From Jiangella anatolica (GTDB lineage Bacteria > Actinomycetota > Actinomycetes > Jiangellales > Jiangellaceae): DNA of 64,000 bases. Of the stretch, positions 42,643 through 51,050 are shown in pieces. Numbering within the stretch: position 1 is the first letter of the stretch; every line of letters starts with the position of its first letter. The notes beneath the pieces are model-generated. The model was not told the DNA's origin. It saw only the letters and a list, made by a program, of their open reading frames with translations, and searched no databases. Both the position numbers and the translations under genes were made by a program. The stretch is taken from NCBI RefSeq assembly GCF_003236295.1, contig NZ_POTW01000022.1, forward strand, positions 17,625 through 81,624. Reading direction: 5' to 3'.

Positions 42643-43265
42643 CGGAGCCGATCCGCGCGGAGCAGGTGACGGTCGTCCCGGCGAACGAGGCCAGCTGGAC
42701 CGACCTCTCCGCGGTGTTCGGGACGGCCGGCGACGCGGCTCGCTGCCGCTGCCAGTGGTTCAAGGTCGAGGGCTGGATGTGGCGCGACTCCACGTTCGAC
42801 CAGCGAGTCGAGCGGCAGCGCGCGCAGACCGGGTGCGACGAGCCGGACGCCGGGCACACCAGCGGGCTGGTCGCCTACGTCGACGGCGAGCCGGCCGGCT
42901 GGGCGGCGGTCGAGCCGCGGGTCGCGTACCCGAAGCTGACCAGAGGCCGCAGCCGGGTGACGTGGGGCGGCCGGGACGAGGACCGCGATGATCCGGGCGT
43001 GTGGGCGGTGACCTGCATGATCGTGCGGCACGGCTATCGCGGCCGCGGCTTGACCTACCATTTGGCCGCGGCCGCCGTCGGCCACGCCCGCGACCGCGGC
43101 GCCCGGGCGCTGGAGGCGTACGCGATGCTCACCGAGCCGGGCAAGGAGATCACCTGGGGCGAGCTGTACGTCGGCGCCCGGCAGGTGTACGAGGCTTCCG
43201 GGTTCACCGAGGTCAGCCACCCCACGAAGCGCCGCGTCGTGATGCGGGTGGAATTCGGCGCGTAG
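42639..43265 (+). CDS. GNAT family N-acetyltransferase, 208 aa
   Basis: Acetyl-CoA-binding core VTCMIVRHGYRGRGLTYHLA (motif A with RGRG, about residues 124-143) and motif B region VYEASGFTEV. The N-terminal part has a Cys-Arg-Cys segment (RCRCQWFKVEGW) seen in a GNAT subgroup. GTG 42639 overlaps the DinB stop by 4 bases; same transcript. Substrate unknown. Confidence 0.9.
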   Translation: MTEPIRAEQVTVVPANEASWTDLSAVFGTAGDAARCRCQWFKVEGWMWRDSTFDQRVERQRAQTGCDEPDAGHTSGLVAYVDGEPAGWAAVEPRVAYPKLTRGRSRVTWGGRDEDRDDPGVWAVTCMIVRHGYRGRGLTYHLAAAAVGHARDRGARALEAYAMLTEPGKEITWGELYVGARQVYEASGFTEVSHPTKRRVVMRVEFGA

Positions 43266-43344
43266 CTGTGTCGGATCCGGGCCGGCCCGTTCGTCGTGGG
43301 GGCGTCACCGCGAAGATGACACCATCCAGCGAAGGAGAAGCCCC

Positions 43345-43683
43345 ATGAGGTACCTGATGCTCGTCGGCACCGACCCGGACCACACCGAGGCCGACGCCGC
43401 GGCCGCGCCCGACATCGAGGAATGGTTCGGCTACGTCACCGGCGCCGGGAAGCACGTCATCGGCGACCGGCTCCGCCCGTCCTCCGCCGCGACGACGGTG
43501 CGCGTGCGCGGCGGTGAGCTGCTGGTCACCGACGGCCCGTTCGCCGAGACCAACGAGTGGATCGTCGGCTTCGACGTGCTCGACTGCGAGGACCTGGACG
43601 AGGCGATCGAGATCGCGTCGAAGCACTCGATGGCCTACACCGGACGGCTGGAACTGCGGCCGTTCTGGCCCCTCGACGGGTGA
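43345..43683 (+). CDS. YCII/DGPF domain protein, 112 aa
   Basis: Small ferredoxin-like fold with the DGPF motif (VTDGPFAETNEWIVGF, about residues 57-72) and MRYLMLVGTDP at the start. GGAGAAGCCCC precedes the ATG. DGPF proteins are the standard partners of ECF42 sigma factors, whose gene follows with a 4-base overlap (GTGA). A TGTCGG element (43269-43274) upstream resembles the TGTCG -35 element I associate with this sigma group, but the match is weak. Confidence 0.9.
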   Translation: MRYLMLVGTDPDHTEADAAAAPDIEEWFGYVTGAGKHVIGDRLRPSSAATTVRVRGGELLVTDGPFAETNEWIVGFDVLDCEDLDEAIEIASKHSMAYTGRLELRPFWPLDG

Positions 43684-44915
43684 CGGACGCCCGCCGCCCG
43701 GTCGCGGCGGCGGTCGCCGGCGCCGTCGCCGCCGAGCGGCTGCGCATCGTCGCCGCGTTGATCCGGGTCACCGGCGACTTCGACCTCGCCGAGGACTGCC
43801 TCCAGGACGCCATCGAGCGGGCGCTGCAGCGCTGGCCCGCCGACGGCGTCCCGGAGAATCCCGGCGCCTGGCTGACGACGACGGCCCGGCGCCGCGCGCT
43901 CGACGTCCTCCGACGCCGGCAGACGGAGCGGACGAAGCTGCGCGAGGCGCAGGCGCTGGCCGAGCTGGCCCGCGACGCCACCGCCGACGAGCCCGGCCCG
44001 TACGCCGACGACCGGCTGAAGCTGCTGTTCACCTGCTGCCATCCGGCGCTGCCGATGGCCGGCCGGGTCGCGCTGACGCTGAAGTCGGTGGCCGGGCTGT
44101 CGACGCGGCAGATCGCCCGGGCGTTCCTGGTCAGCGAGGCGACGATGGGGCAGCGGCTGCTGCGCACGAAGAACAAGATAGAGCACGCCGGCATCGGCTT
44201 CCGGGTGCCGGAGCCGCACCGGCTGGCCGCCCGCGTCGACGCCGTCCTCGCCGTCGTCTACCTGATCTTCACCGAGGGCTACGCGACGGTGCACGACGAC
44301 CTCGCCGCCGAGGCGATCCAGCTGTCCGGCCTGCTCACGCAGCTGCTCCCCGACGACGACGAGGTGCTCGGCCTGCACGCCCTGCTGCTGCTGCAGCACG
44401 CCCGCCGCCCGGCCCGCACCGACGCCGCCGGGGAGCTGATCACCCTGGAGGACCAGGACCGCGACCGGTGGGACGGCGCGGCGATCGAGGCCGGCCTGAC
44501 GACGCTCGCGGCGGCCCGGGCGACCGGCCGGCCGCCCGGCTACTACCGGCTGCAGGCGGAGATCGCCGCGCTGCACACGACCGCCGCCGGCCCCGGCGAG
44601 ACCGACTGGCCGCGCATCGTCATCGCCTACGACGCGCTGCTCGCGCTGCGCCCGTCGCCGTCGATCGCGCTGAACCGGGCCGTGGCGGTCGGCTTCCGCG
44701 ACGGGCCCGCGGCCGGGCTGGCCGCCGTCGAGGCGATCGGCGCGGACCACCCGCTGCTGCCCGCCGTCCGGGCCGACCTGCTGCGCCGGGCCGGACGGCG
44801 TCAGGAGGCGGCCGCCGCCTACCGGGACGCCGTCGCCGCCGCCCGGACCGAGCCCGAGCGGCGGCTGCTGGAACGACGGCTCAGCGAGGTCAGCGATCCA
44901 GCCGGCGATACGTGA
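43680..44915 (+). CDS. ECF sigma factor with C-terminal extension (ECF42-like), 411 aa
   Basis: Sigma-70 regions 2 (DFDLAEDCLQDAIERALQRW) and 4 (LSTRQIARAFLVSEATMGQR) lie in the first ~180 residues. A ~220-residue helical extension of TPR type follows (YLIFTEGY, HALLLLQHARRPAR, PSPSIALNRAVAV), the layout of group ECF42. No anti-sigma gene is present; these factors are thought to be controlled through the extension, with DGPF proteins as the typical regulon. GTG 43680 couples to the YCII stop. The end overlaps the convergent DUF1579-like gene by 26 bases. Confidence 0.92.
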   Translation: MTDARRPVAAAVAGAVAAERLRIVAALIRVTGDFDLAEDCLQDAIERALQRWPADGVPENPGAWLTTTARRRALDVLRRRQTERTKLREAQALAELARDATADEPGPYADDRLKLLFTCCHPALPMAGRVALTLKSVAGLSTRQIARAFLVSEATMGQRLLRTKNKIEHAGIGFRVPEPHRLAARVDAVLAVVYLIFTEGYATVHDDLAAEAIQLSGLLTQLLPDDDEVLGLHALLLLQHARRPARTDAAGELITLEDQDRDRWDGAAIEAGLTTLAAARATGRPPGYYRLQAEIAALHTTAAGPGETDWPRIVIAYDALLALRPSPSIALNRAVAVGFRDGPAAGLAAVEAIGADHPLLPAVRADLLRRAGRRQEAAAAYRDAVAAARTEPERRLLERRLSEVSDPAGDT

Positions 44916-45360
44916 CGGCGAAGTCGGTCGCCCACGTCCGGCCGTCGGACGACGCCTCCCAGCGCCCGTCGATCGTCGCGCCGTCCGCCGCGACGGTGCC
45001 CTCGAAGCGCTGATGGAAGTCCTCGCCAGGGCGCGACGTCATCGTCCAGCGGCGGTCGTCGTCGAAGGCCATCCGGTAGACGCGGCCGACGCCACGGGCG
45101 TCGCTGAGGAGCATCGTGTAGGCGCCGGAGTAGTCGTCGACGCCGATGACGGTCTCGGTCCACTCCGGGGCCGCCCCCTCCCACTCCGGGACGAGGAACG
45201 TCTGCGGGTCGGTCCGCTGGGCGAGGAGCCCGCCGTCGCCCTGCCAGCGGAACGTCGTGCGGGCCCGGCTCATCACCCGGTCGTCGATGGTCGCGGTCAG
45301 CTCCCAGGCGCCCACCAGAACGTCGAGGCGGGCCAGCCGAGGATTCATGGTTCGGTCCAT
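44890..45360 (-). CDS. DUF1579-like/lipocalin-type hypothetical protein, 156 aa
   Basis: All-beta protein with repeated W-containing strands (LVGAWELTATI, TTFRWQGDGG, TETVIGVDDYSGAYTMLLSD, TMTSRPGEDF), as in small ligand-binding barrels of the DUF1579 type. Start taken at ATG 45360 with GAGGATC upstream; ATG 45348 is the alternative. Convergent with, and overlapping, the sigma factor gene. Function unknown. Confidence 0.7.
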   Translation of the reverse strand: MDRTMNPRLARLDVLVGAWELTATIDDRVMSRARTTFRWQGDGGLLAQRTDPQTFLVPEWEGAAPEWTETVIGVDDYSGAYTMLLSDARGVGRVYRMAFDDDRRWTMTSRPGEDFHQRFEGTVAADGATIDGRWEASSDGRTWATDFAVTYRRLDR

Positions 45361-45400
45361 GATCCTCAGACTGGCCCACCCGGCGGAATTCATCGAGTGG

Positions 45401-47497
45401 TCAGCGCACCAGCGCGGGCTCCCGCTGCATCCGTGCCTCGGCCGACTCCGGCTCGGGCGCCGACTCGGTGAGGGCGATGCGCTCGTGCACCCGGCGCAGC
45501 GGCCGCGGCAGCCACCAGTTCCACCGGCCGAGCAACGTCATCGTCGCCGGGACCAGCAGCATCCGGACCACGACGGCGTCCAGCGCGATCGCCAGCACCA
45601 GCCCCACGCCGATCGCCTTGATCGGCGCGAACCCGCCGAACACGAACCCGGCGAACACGACGCCGATGATCAGCGCGGCCGCGGTGACGATGCCGCCGGT
45701 GCGCTGCAGCCCGGCGACCACCGAGCCGGAGGCGCCGTCGCCGGCCAGCCAGCGCTCCCGGATCCGCGACAGCAGGAACACCTCGTAGTCCACCGACAGC
45801 CCGAACGCGATCGCGCCGACCAGGATCGGGACGGTCAGCTGCAGGTAGCCCAGGCCGTCGGTGCCGAGCAGCCCGGCGAGGTGGCCCTGCTGGAACACCC
45901 AGACGACCACGCCGAGCGCCGCGCCGATGCTCAGCAGGTTGGTGAGGATCGCCTTGACCGGCAGCAGGATCGAGCCGGTGAACGCGAACAGCAGGGCCAG
46001 CGTTCCGATCGCGACCAGTGCGATCGCCCACGGCAGCCGGTCGGCCAGCATCGCCTGGTAGTCGACCAGCGTCGCGGTGTCGCCGCCCACCTGCACGTCG
46101 TACGGCAGGTCCAGCGCCCGGATCGAGCGGACGGCGTCCTGGGCGGTGTCGCCCTCGGCGTCGCCGGACGGGGTCGCGGCCAGCCCGGTGAGCTCGTCGG
46201 TGAGCGGGACGACCTCGACCGACGCGATGCCGGGCAGGTCCGCGACCGTGGCCCGCAGATCCTCGACCGACGCGGCCGGCGCCGATGCCACGATCTCGAT
46301 GTCGCCGGCCCAGCGGGCCTGCTCGGGGAAGTCGGCGGTGAGCCGGTCCCACAGCTCGCGGGTGTCCGTCGACGCCGGCAGCATCCGCGGGTCACCCTGC
46401 GAGATGTGCATGTCCGCGACCGGCGCCGCCAGCGTGACCAGCGCGGCCGCGGTCGTGACGAGAGTGAGGACGGGGCGGCGCTGGACGCCGCGGGCGACCC
46501 GGGCGAACACGCCGTCGCCGTTCTGCTCCCGCGACGGCGAGATCCGCCGGCCGAACATCGTCAGCAGCGCCGGCAGCAGCGTCAGCGCCGCGGCCATGTC
46601 GGCCAGCACGACGGCGGACCCGGCCAGCCCCATCGAGCGCAGGAACGGGTCGTTGAAGACCACCAGCCCGGCCAGCGCGACGGCGACCGTCAGGCCGGAG
46701 AACACGACCGTCCGCCCGGCCGTGGCCGACGTCCGCAGCACGGCCTCGCGGACGTCCGTCGTCGTCCGCCGCTCCTCCCGGAACCGGCTGACCATCAGCA
46801 GCGCGTAGTCGACGGCCAGTCCGACGGCCAGCATCGTCGTGATCTGGACCGAGTACACGGACACGTCGGTGACCTGGCTGAACGCGAACAGCGTCCCGAA
46901 CGTCGCGCCGACGCCGACGACCGCGATCAGCAGCGGCAGCCCGGCCGCGAGGATGCCGCCGAACACGAGCAGCAGCAGGATCAGCACGACCGGCATGGTC
47001 AGCATCTCCGCGCGGGCGACGTCCTCCTGCGCCGTCTCGGAGAACTCGACGTCGGACAGCGGGCCGCCGGACACGACGACCGAGGTCGCGTCGACCGACT
47101 CCAGCCGCTCGGCCGCCGCGGCCGCCTCGCCCTCGCCGTCGTCCTCCAGCCCGGGCGACAGCGCGATCTCGACGAGGACCGCGTCGGAGGTCTGCGACGG
47201 CAGCGGCGGCGACACCGACGCGATGCCGGGGAGCGCGGCGACGTCCGCGAGCCCGTCCTCCAAGGAGGGGGCGGACGCGCCGGAGACGACGGCGGTGACG
47301 GTCTCACCCTCCGGCGCGACGGCGTCGACGCTCTGCTCGGCCCGCTCGGCCTCGCTGCCCGGGACCGTGCCGACGTCGGCGGTGAGGCGGTCGAAGACGC
47401 CGATGCCGATGCCGAACCCGGCGGCGAGCACGACGACCCACGTGAGGATCGTGACGAGGGGGTGCCTGACGGCGAACCCGGTGATGTGGCGCAACAT
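45401..47497 (-). CDS. MMPL/RND family transporter, 698 aa
   Basis: Twelve-helix MMPL architecture: TM1 (about 15-33), an extracytoplasmic domain, five helices (about 165-310), a second extracytoplasmic domain (about 375-500) and five more helices. Motif GLAVDYALLMVSRFREERR and the repeat-half FGLSVDYEVFLLSRIRERW carry the proton-relay Asp-Tyr pairs. It likely exports lipids or drugs. AGGAGG precedes the ATG. Divided from the two-component genes by 94 bases that include an operator-like dyad, so the response regulator probably controls it. Confidence 0.93.
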   Translation of the reverse strand: MLRHITGFAVRHPLVTILTWVVVLAAGFGIGIGVFDRLTADVGTVPGSEAERAEQSVDAVAPEGETVTAVVSGASAPSLEDGLADVAALPGIASVSPPLPSQTSDAVLVEIALSPGLEDDGEGEAAAAAERLESVDATSVVVSGGPLSDVEFSETAQEDVARAEMLTMPVVLILLLLVFGGILAAGLPLLIAVVGVGATFGTLFAFSQVTDVSVYSVQITTMLAVGLAVDYALLMVSRFREERRTTTDVREAVLRTSATAGRTVVFSGLTVAVALAGLVVFNDPFLRSMGLAGSAVVLADMAAALTLLPALLTMFGRRISPSREQNGDGVFARVARGVQRRPVLTLVTTAAALVTLAAPVADMHISQGDPRMLPASTDTRELWDRLTADFPEQARWAGDIEIVASAPAASVEDLRATVADLPGIASVEVVPLTDELTGLAATPSGDAEGDTAQDAVRSIRALDLPYDVQVGGDTATLVDYQAMLADRLPWAIALVAIGTLALLFAFTGSILLPVKAILTNLLSIGAALGVVVWVFQQGHLAGLLGTDGLGYLQLTVPILVGAIAFGLSVDYEVFLLSRIRERWLAGDGASGSVVAGLQRTGGIVTAAALIIGVVFAGFVFGGFAPIKAIGVGLVLAIALDAVVVRMLLVPATMTLLGRWNWWLPRPLRRVHERIALTESAPEPESAEARMQREPALVR

Positions 47498-47589
47498 GGC
47501 GGGCCTCCTGGGGATCCGATGGACTGGGTCGATCGTGTCCCCGGACCAGGGCCCGGCGGATCGCCGGGAAGAGCGGATTCGAGCCTCGC

Positions 47590-47603
47590 TCTCAGGAGTG
47601 AGA
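47590..47603. promoter_or_regulatory. Operator-like dyad TCTCA-GGAG-TGAGA upstream of MMPL gene
   Basis: A 14-base dyad lying 93 bases before the MMPL start and overlapping the response-regulator stop codon. The same arrangement with compensating bases occurs upstream of the kinase gene at 49479-49492. Together they suggest the site bound by the response regulator. Confidence 0.5.
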
Positions 47604-48281
47604 TTCCCCCGGAACGACCAGGCCGGTCTCGTACGCGAGCACGACCGCCTGGACCCGGTCGCGCAGGCCGAGCTTGCTGAGCATGCTGCTCACGTGCGTC
47701 TTCACGGTGTGCTCGGTGACGAACAGCTCGGCCGCGATCTCGGCGTTGGACAGCCCGCGGGCGACCTGGCGCAGCGTCTCCGTCTCGCGGGCGGTCAGCG
47801 CGTCCAGCCGGCCGTCGGCGGCGCCCTGGCCGGCGCCGGGCGGGCCGCCGCCGCGGCCGACGACGTCCGCGATCAGCCGGCGCGTGACCGTCGGCGCCAG
47901 CAGCGCCTCGCCGGCCGCGACGACGCGGACCGCCTCGACCAGCTCGTCGCGGCGCATGTCCTTGAGCAGGAACCCGCTGGCGCCGGCCCGCAGCGCGTCG
48001 TACACGTACTCGTCCAGGTCGAACGTGGTGAGCACGAGGACGCGGGCGTCGGTCTCGCGGCAGATCGCGGTGGTCGCCTCGATGCCGTCCATGTGGGGCA
48101 TCCGGACGTCCATCAGCACGACGTCCGGGCGCAGCTCGCGGGCGGCGGCGACGGCCTTGACGCCGTCCTCGGCCTCGCCGACGACGGCGATGTCGGGCTG
48201 CACGTCGAGGATCATCGCGAACCCGCCGCGCACCAGCGCCTGGTCGTCGGCGATCAGCACGCGGATGGTCGGCTCGGGCAC
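47592..48281 (-). CDS. NarL/LuxR-type response regulator, 229 aa
   Basis: Receiver with LIADDQALVRGGF, phospho-acceptor Asp in VVLMDVRMPHMDG and Lys in LLKDMRRDE. LuxR HTH LTARETETLRQVARGLSNAE and EHTVKTHVSSMLSKLGLRD. It begins GTG 48281, 3 bases after the kinase stop. It probably autoregulates and drives the adjacent MMPL transporter gene, judging by the shared dyads. Confidence 0.93.
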   Translation of the reverse strand: MPEPTIRVLIADDQALVRGGFAMILDVQPDIAVVGEAEDGVKAVAAARELRPDVVLMDVRMPHMDGIEATTAICRETDARVLVLTTFDLDEYVYDALRAGASGFLLKDMRRDELVEAVRVVAAGEALLAPTVTRRLIADVVGRGGGPPGAGQGAADGRLDALTARETETLRQVARGLSNAEIAAELFVTEHTVKTHVSSMLSKLGLRDRVQAVVLAYETGLVVPGESHS

Positions 48282-48284
48282 GCC

Positions 48285-49439
48285 CTAATCCAAGCGCAGT
48301 GACGCGGTCACGCGGAAGCCCACGCCGCCGGGTCCCGGCCCGGCGTCCAGCGTCCCGCCGGCGGCGGCGACCCGCTCGCGCATGCCGATCAGGCCGTGCC
48401 CGCTCCCGTTGGCCGACGGCGCCGACGAGGGCGCCGGGCCGCCGCCGTCGTCGGCGACCTCGATCCCCAGCGCGGAATCGGACCAGGTCAGCCGCACGTC
48501 GACGCGGCTGGCGGCGGCGTGCTTGACGGTGTTCGTCAGCGACTCCTGGACGATCCGGTACGCCGTCGCGGCGACATCGGCCGGGACCGGCCGGGGCGCG
48601 CCGTCCTGCGTCAACGTCGCCGTCAGCCCGGCCTCGTCGACCCGCTCGACCAGCCCGGGCAGCGCCTCCAGTCCGGGCTGCGGCGCCCGGTCGCCGTCGT
48701 CGTCGGCCGAGCGGAGCACGCCGAGCACGCGGCGCAGCTGCGCCAGCGCGTCCCGGGCGGTGACGGAGATGGTGTCGAACATCTGCTCCGCACGGTCCGG
48801 GTCGTGCCGGACGGCGATCGGCCCGGCCTCCGCCTGGACGACGACCAGGCTCATCGAGTGGGCGAGGATGTCGTGCATCTCGCGGGCGATGCGTTCGCGC
48901 TCGCGGGTCGCGACGGTCTCCTGCTCGCGGGTCAGCCGCAGCGCTCGTTCCTCGAGCATCGCGATGCGGTCGCGACGGGCCCGGGCCGCGGTGCCCAGGG
49001 CGTACGCGATCGCGAACATGATGCCGATCATGCCGAGGTTCAGCGCCTCGTCATCGGGGATGACGATCGAGACGGTGATGCCGGCGACCGTGCAGAGGAC
49101 GGCGATCAGCCGCAGCAGCGGCGGCGACAGCGCGGCGAACGTGTACGTCGCGACCAGCTGCGCAGCCGGCACGTCGGAGAGGACGTCCGCGCTGGCCAGC
49201 ACCGTCGTCGACACGCCGGTGATCGCGGTGACGGCGAACGGGTACCGTCGCCGCCACAGCAGCGGCACGGTGTTCACCGACGCCGCCAGCGGCACCCACC
49301 AGTAGAGCCGGTCGGCGACCCCGGCGTCGAAGATGACGTAGAGCGCGCAGGCCGCGGCGATCGCGGCGTCGACGGCGACCGGCGGCAGGCCGCGGCCCCA
49401 CGCGGCCAGCCGCTCGCCGTACTCGCTCAGTCGCCCCAT
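48285..49439 (-). CDS. Sensor histidine kinase (HisKA_3 type), 384 aa
   Basis: Membrane part with about five helices (residues 20-150: VDAAIAAACALYVIFDAG, WWVPLAASVNTVPLLW). Then a coiled linker, H-box AREMHDILAHSMSLVVVQA, and HATPase (YRIVQESLTNTVKHA, GLIGMRERVAAAGG). No large extracellular loop, so the signal is probably sensed in the membrane. Paired with the response regulator 3 bases downstream; a TCCCA-GGAG-TGGGA dyad lies 40-53 bases upstream of the start. Confidence 0.93.
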   Translation of the reverse strand: MGRLSEYGERLAAWGRGLPPVAVDAAIAAACALYVIFDAGVADRLYWWVPLAASVNTVPLLWRRRYPFAVTAITGVSTTVLASADVLSDVPAAQLVATYTFAALSPPLLRLIAVLCTVAGITVSIVIPDDEALNLGMIGIMFAIAYALGTAARARRDRIAMLEERALRLTREQETVATRERERIAREMHDILAHSMSLVVVQAEAGPIAVRHDPDRAEQMFDTISVTARDALAQLRRVLGVLRSADDDGDRAPQPGLEALPGLVERVDEAGLTATLTQDGAPRPVPADVAATAYRIVQESLTNTVKHAAASRVDVRLTWSDSALGIEVADDGGGPAPSSAPSANGSGHGLIGMRERVAAAGGTLDAGPGPGGVGFRVTASLRLD

Positions 49440-49478
49440 CGGCTCAGTATCCAGGCCGCCCGGCGGTCACGTCCTCAC

Positions 49479-49492
49479 TCCCAGGAGTGGGA
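49479..49492. promoter_or_regulatory. Operator-like dyad TCCCA-GGAG-TGGGA upstream of kinase gene
   Basis: Same 14-base layout as 47590-47603 with both arms changed compatibly (TCCCA/TGGGA against TCTCA/TGAGA) and an identical GGAG centre. In the 58-base gap before the kinase start, so it is suited to autoregulation. Confidence 0.5.
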
Positions 49493-49497
49493 AACGC

Positions 49498-50055
49498 TCA
49501 CCTCAGGGCGCGCAGCGCCGCGGCCGCGTCGGCGATGCAGACGCCGATGCCGGGCGGCTGCTCGGCCGAGACCCAGCGCGCGAAGCCGACCTGGAAGACC
49601 GTGACGGCGCTCTGCGCGGCCAGCGTGGCGGCCGGCTCGGCGACGCCGCGGCCGCGCAGCGCGCCGGCCGTGGCCTCGGCCAGCGCGGCGAGCTTCAGCA
49701 GCTCGCGCTCCTGCAGGCCGGGATTGGCCGAGATGATGGCGAAGCGGCGGACCGAGTGCTCGTGGCGATCCTCGAGCAGGCCGCCGGCGGCGAGCATGCC
49801 GGCCAGCGCGGCGTCGAGCGGCGTGTCATCGGCCGGCGCCGCCAGGATCGCCTCGACCGCCGTGCGCTCCAGCGTCCGGGAGCTGTCGAAGAGCACCTCG
49901 CGCTTGTCGGCGAAGTGGCGGAAGAACGTCCGCTCGGTCACGCCGGCGCGCGCTGCGATGTCGCCGGCGGTGGTCTGCTCGAAGCCGCGCTCGGCGAACA
50001 GCTCCATCGCCGCGCGGACCATGCGCCCGTTCGCGTCCGGCTCCCAGCGACCCAT
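49498..50055 (-). CDS. TetR family transcriptional regulator, 185 aa
   Basis: HTH VRAAMELFAERGFEQTTAGD and IAARAGVTERTFFRHFADKR (residues ~13-52). The C-terminal domain matches no ligand class I can name. ATG 50055. Divergent from the SDR gene, with two copies of a TGATGTCAG-n3-CTGACATCA operator between them, so it very probably represses the SDR gene and itself. Confidence 0.92.
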   Translation of the reverse strand: MGRWEPDANGRMVRAAMELFAERGFEQTTAGDIAARAGVTERTFFRHFADKREVLFDSSRTLERTAVEAILAAPADDTPLDAALAGMLAAGGLLEDRHEHSVRRFAIISANPGLQERELLKLAALAEATAGALRGRGVAEPAATLAAQSAVTVFQVGFARWVSAEQPPGIGVCIADAAAALRALR

Positions 50056-50068
50056 GCACGCAGTCTAG

Positions 50069-50121
50069 TGATGGCAGCCGCTGACATCACGCGCTAGCAT
50101 CGATGTCAGGCACTGACATCA
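50069..50121. promoter_or_regulatory. Two tandem TetR operators
   Basis: Site 1: TGATGGCAG-ccg-CTGACATCA (50069-50089, one mismatch). Site 2: GATGTCAG-gca-CTGACATC (50102-50120, perfect). Their centres are 32 bases apart, about three helical turns, placing two dimers on one DNA face. They fill the 85-base gap between tetR and SDR genes. Confidence 0.8.
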
Positions 50122-50140
50122 TCAGACGAGAGGAAGTCCC

Positions 50141-51049
50141 ATGCGCGTCTTCGTCACCGGAGCTTCGGGCTGGATCGGCTCGGCCGTCACCGACGAGCTC
50201 CTCGCTCACGGCCACGAGGTGGTCGGCCTCGCCCGCTCCGACCACTCCGCCGCCGCGCTCGCGGCCAAGGGCGCCGCCGTCCATCGCGGCAGCCTCGACG
50301 ACCCCGACAGCCTCGCGGCAGGCGCGGGCGCCGCCGACGCCGTCGTCCACCTGGCGTTCAAGCACGACTTCACCGACTACGCGGCGGCGGGCCGCACCGA
50401 GCACGCCGCCGTCCGGCGCATGCTCGACGAGCTCGCGGGGAGCGACCGGCCGTTCCTGCTGGCCGCAGGCCTGGCGGGCCTCGTCGAGGGGCGCCCGGCG
50501 ACGGAGGACGACCCCTCGCCGAACCACGGGCCGGACTCGGTGCGCGGCGGCGGTGAGAACCTCGCGCTCGGCTACGCCGATCGCGGTGTCCGCGCGATCT
50601 CGGTGCGCTTCGCCCCGACCGTGCACGGCATGGGCGACCCCGGGTTCGTCTCGACGCTGGCGACGATCGCGAAGGAGCGCGGCGCGGCCGGCTACATCGG
50701 CGCCGGCGAGACGCGCTGGGCGGCCGTGCACCGCTCCGACGCGGCGCGGCTGGTGCGGCTGGCGCTCGAGGGGGCGCCGGCTGGATCGCGGGTGCATGCG
50801 GCCGCCGAGGGCGGCCTGCTCTCCCGCGACATCGCCGCCGCCCTGGGCCGCCAGTTGGGGCTGCCGGCGGTGCCGGTGCCGCCGGATGAGGCCGAGGCGC
50901 ACTTCGGCTGGATGGCCCGCTTCTTCGGCGCCGACGTCGCCGCGTCGAGTGAGCGCACCCGGTCCGAGCTCGGCTGGACGCCCCCGGGCCCTTTCCCGGT
51001 CCCGGCGAAATCACGTCGTACCGACGAGGTCGGATGGCGAGAATGGTCC
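50141..51049 (+). pseudogene. SDR (NAD-dependent epimerase-like) gene without its own stop codon
   Basis: N-terminal Rossmann motif TGASGWIGSAV (residues 6-16), VVHLAFKHDF, SVRFAPTVHGMGD and VHRSDAARLVRLAL identify an extended SDR of the 3-beta-HSD/epimerase type. The homologous sequence runs to ELGWTPPGP (about residue 285), where relatives have a short C-terminal tail and stop. Here the frame stays open through the whole of hen1 and joins pnkp in frame (to 54994). The gene probably lost its 3' end when hen1-pnkp became adjacent. A 1617-residue readthrough polypeptide is formally encoded but unlikely to be meaningful. Controlled by the divergent TetR. End coordinate is where recognisable SDR sequence and intergenic DNA end, not a stop. 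Confidence 0.7.
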
Positions 51050-51050
51050 G

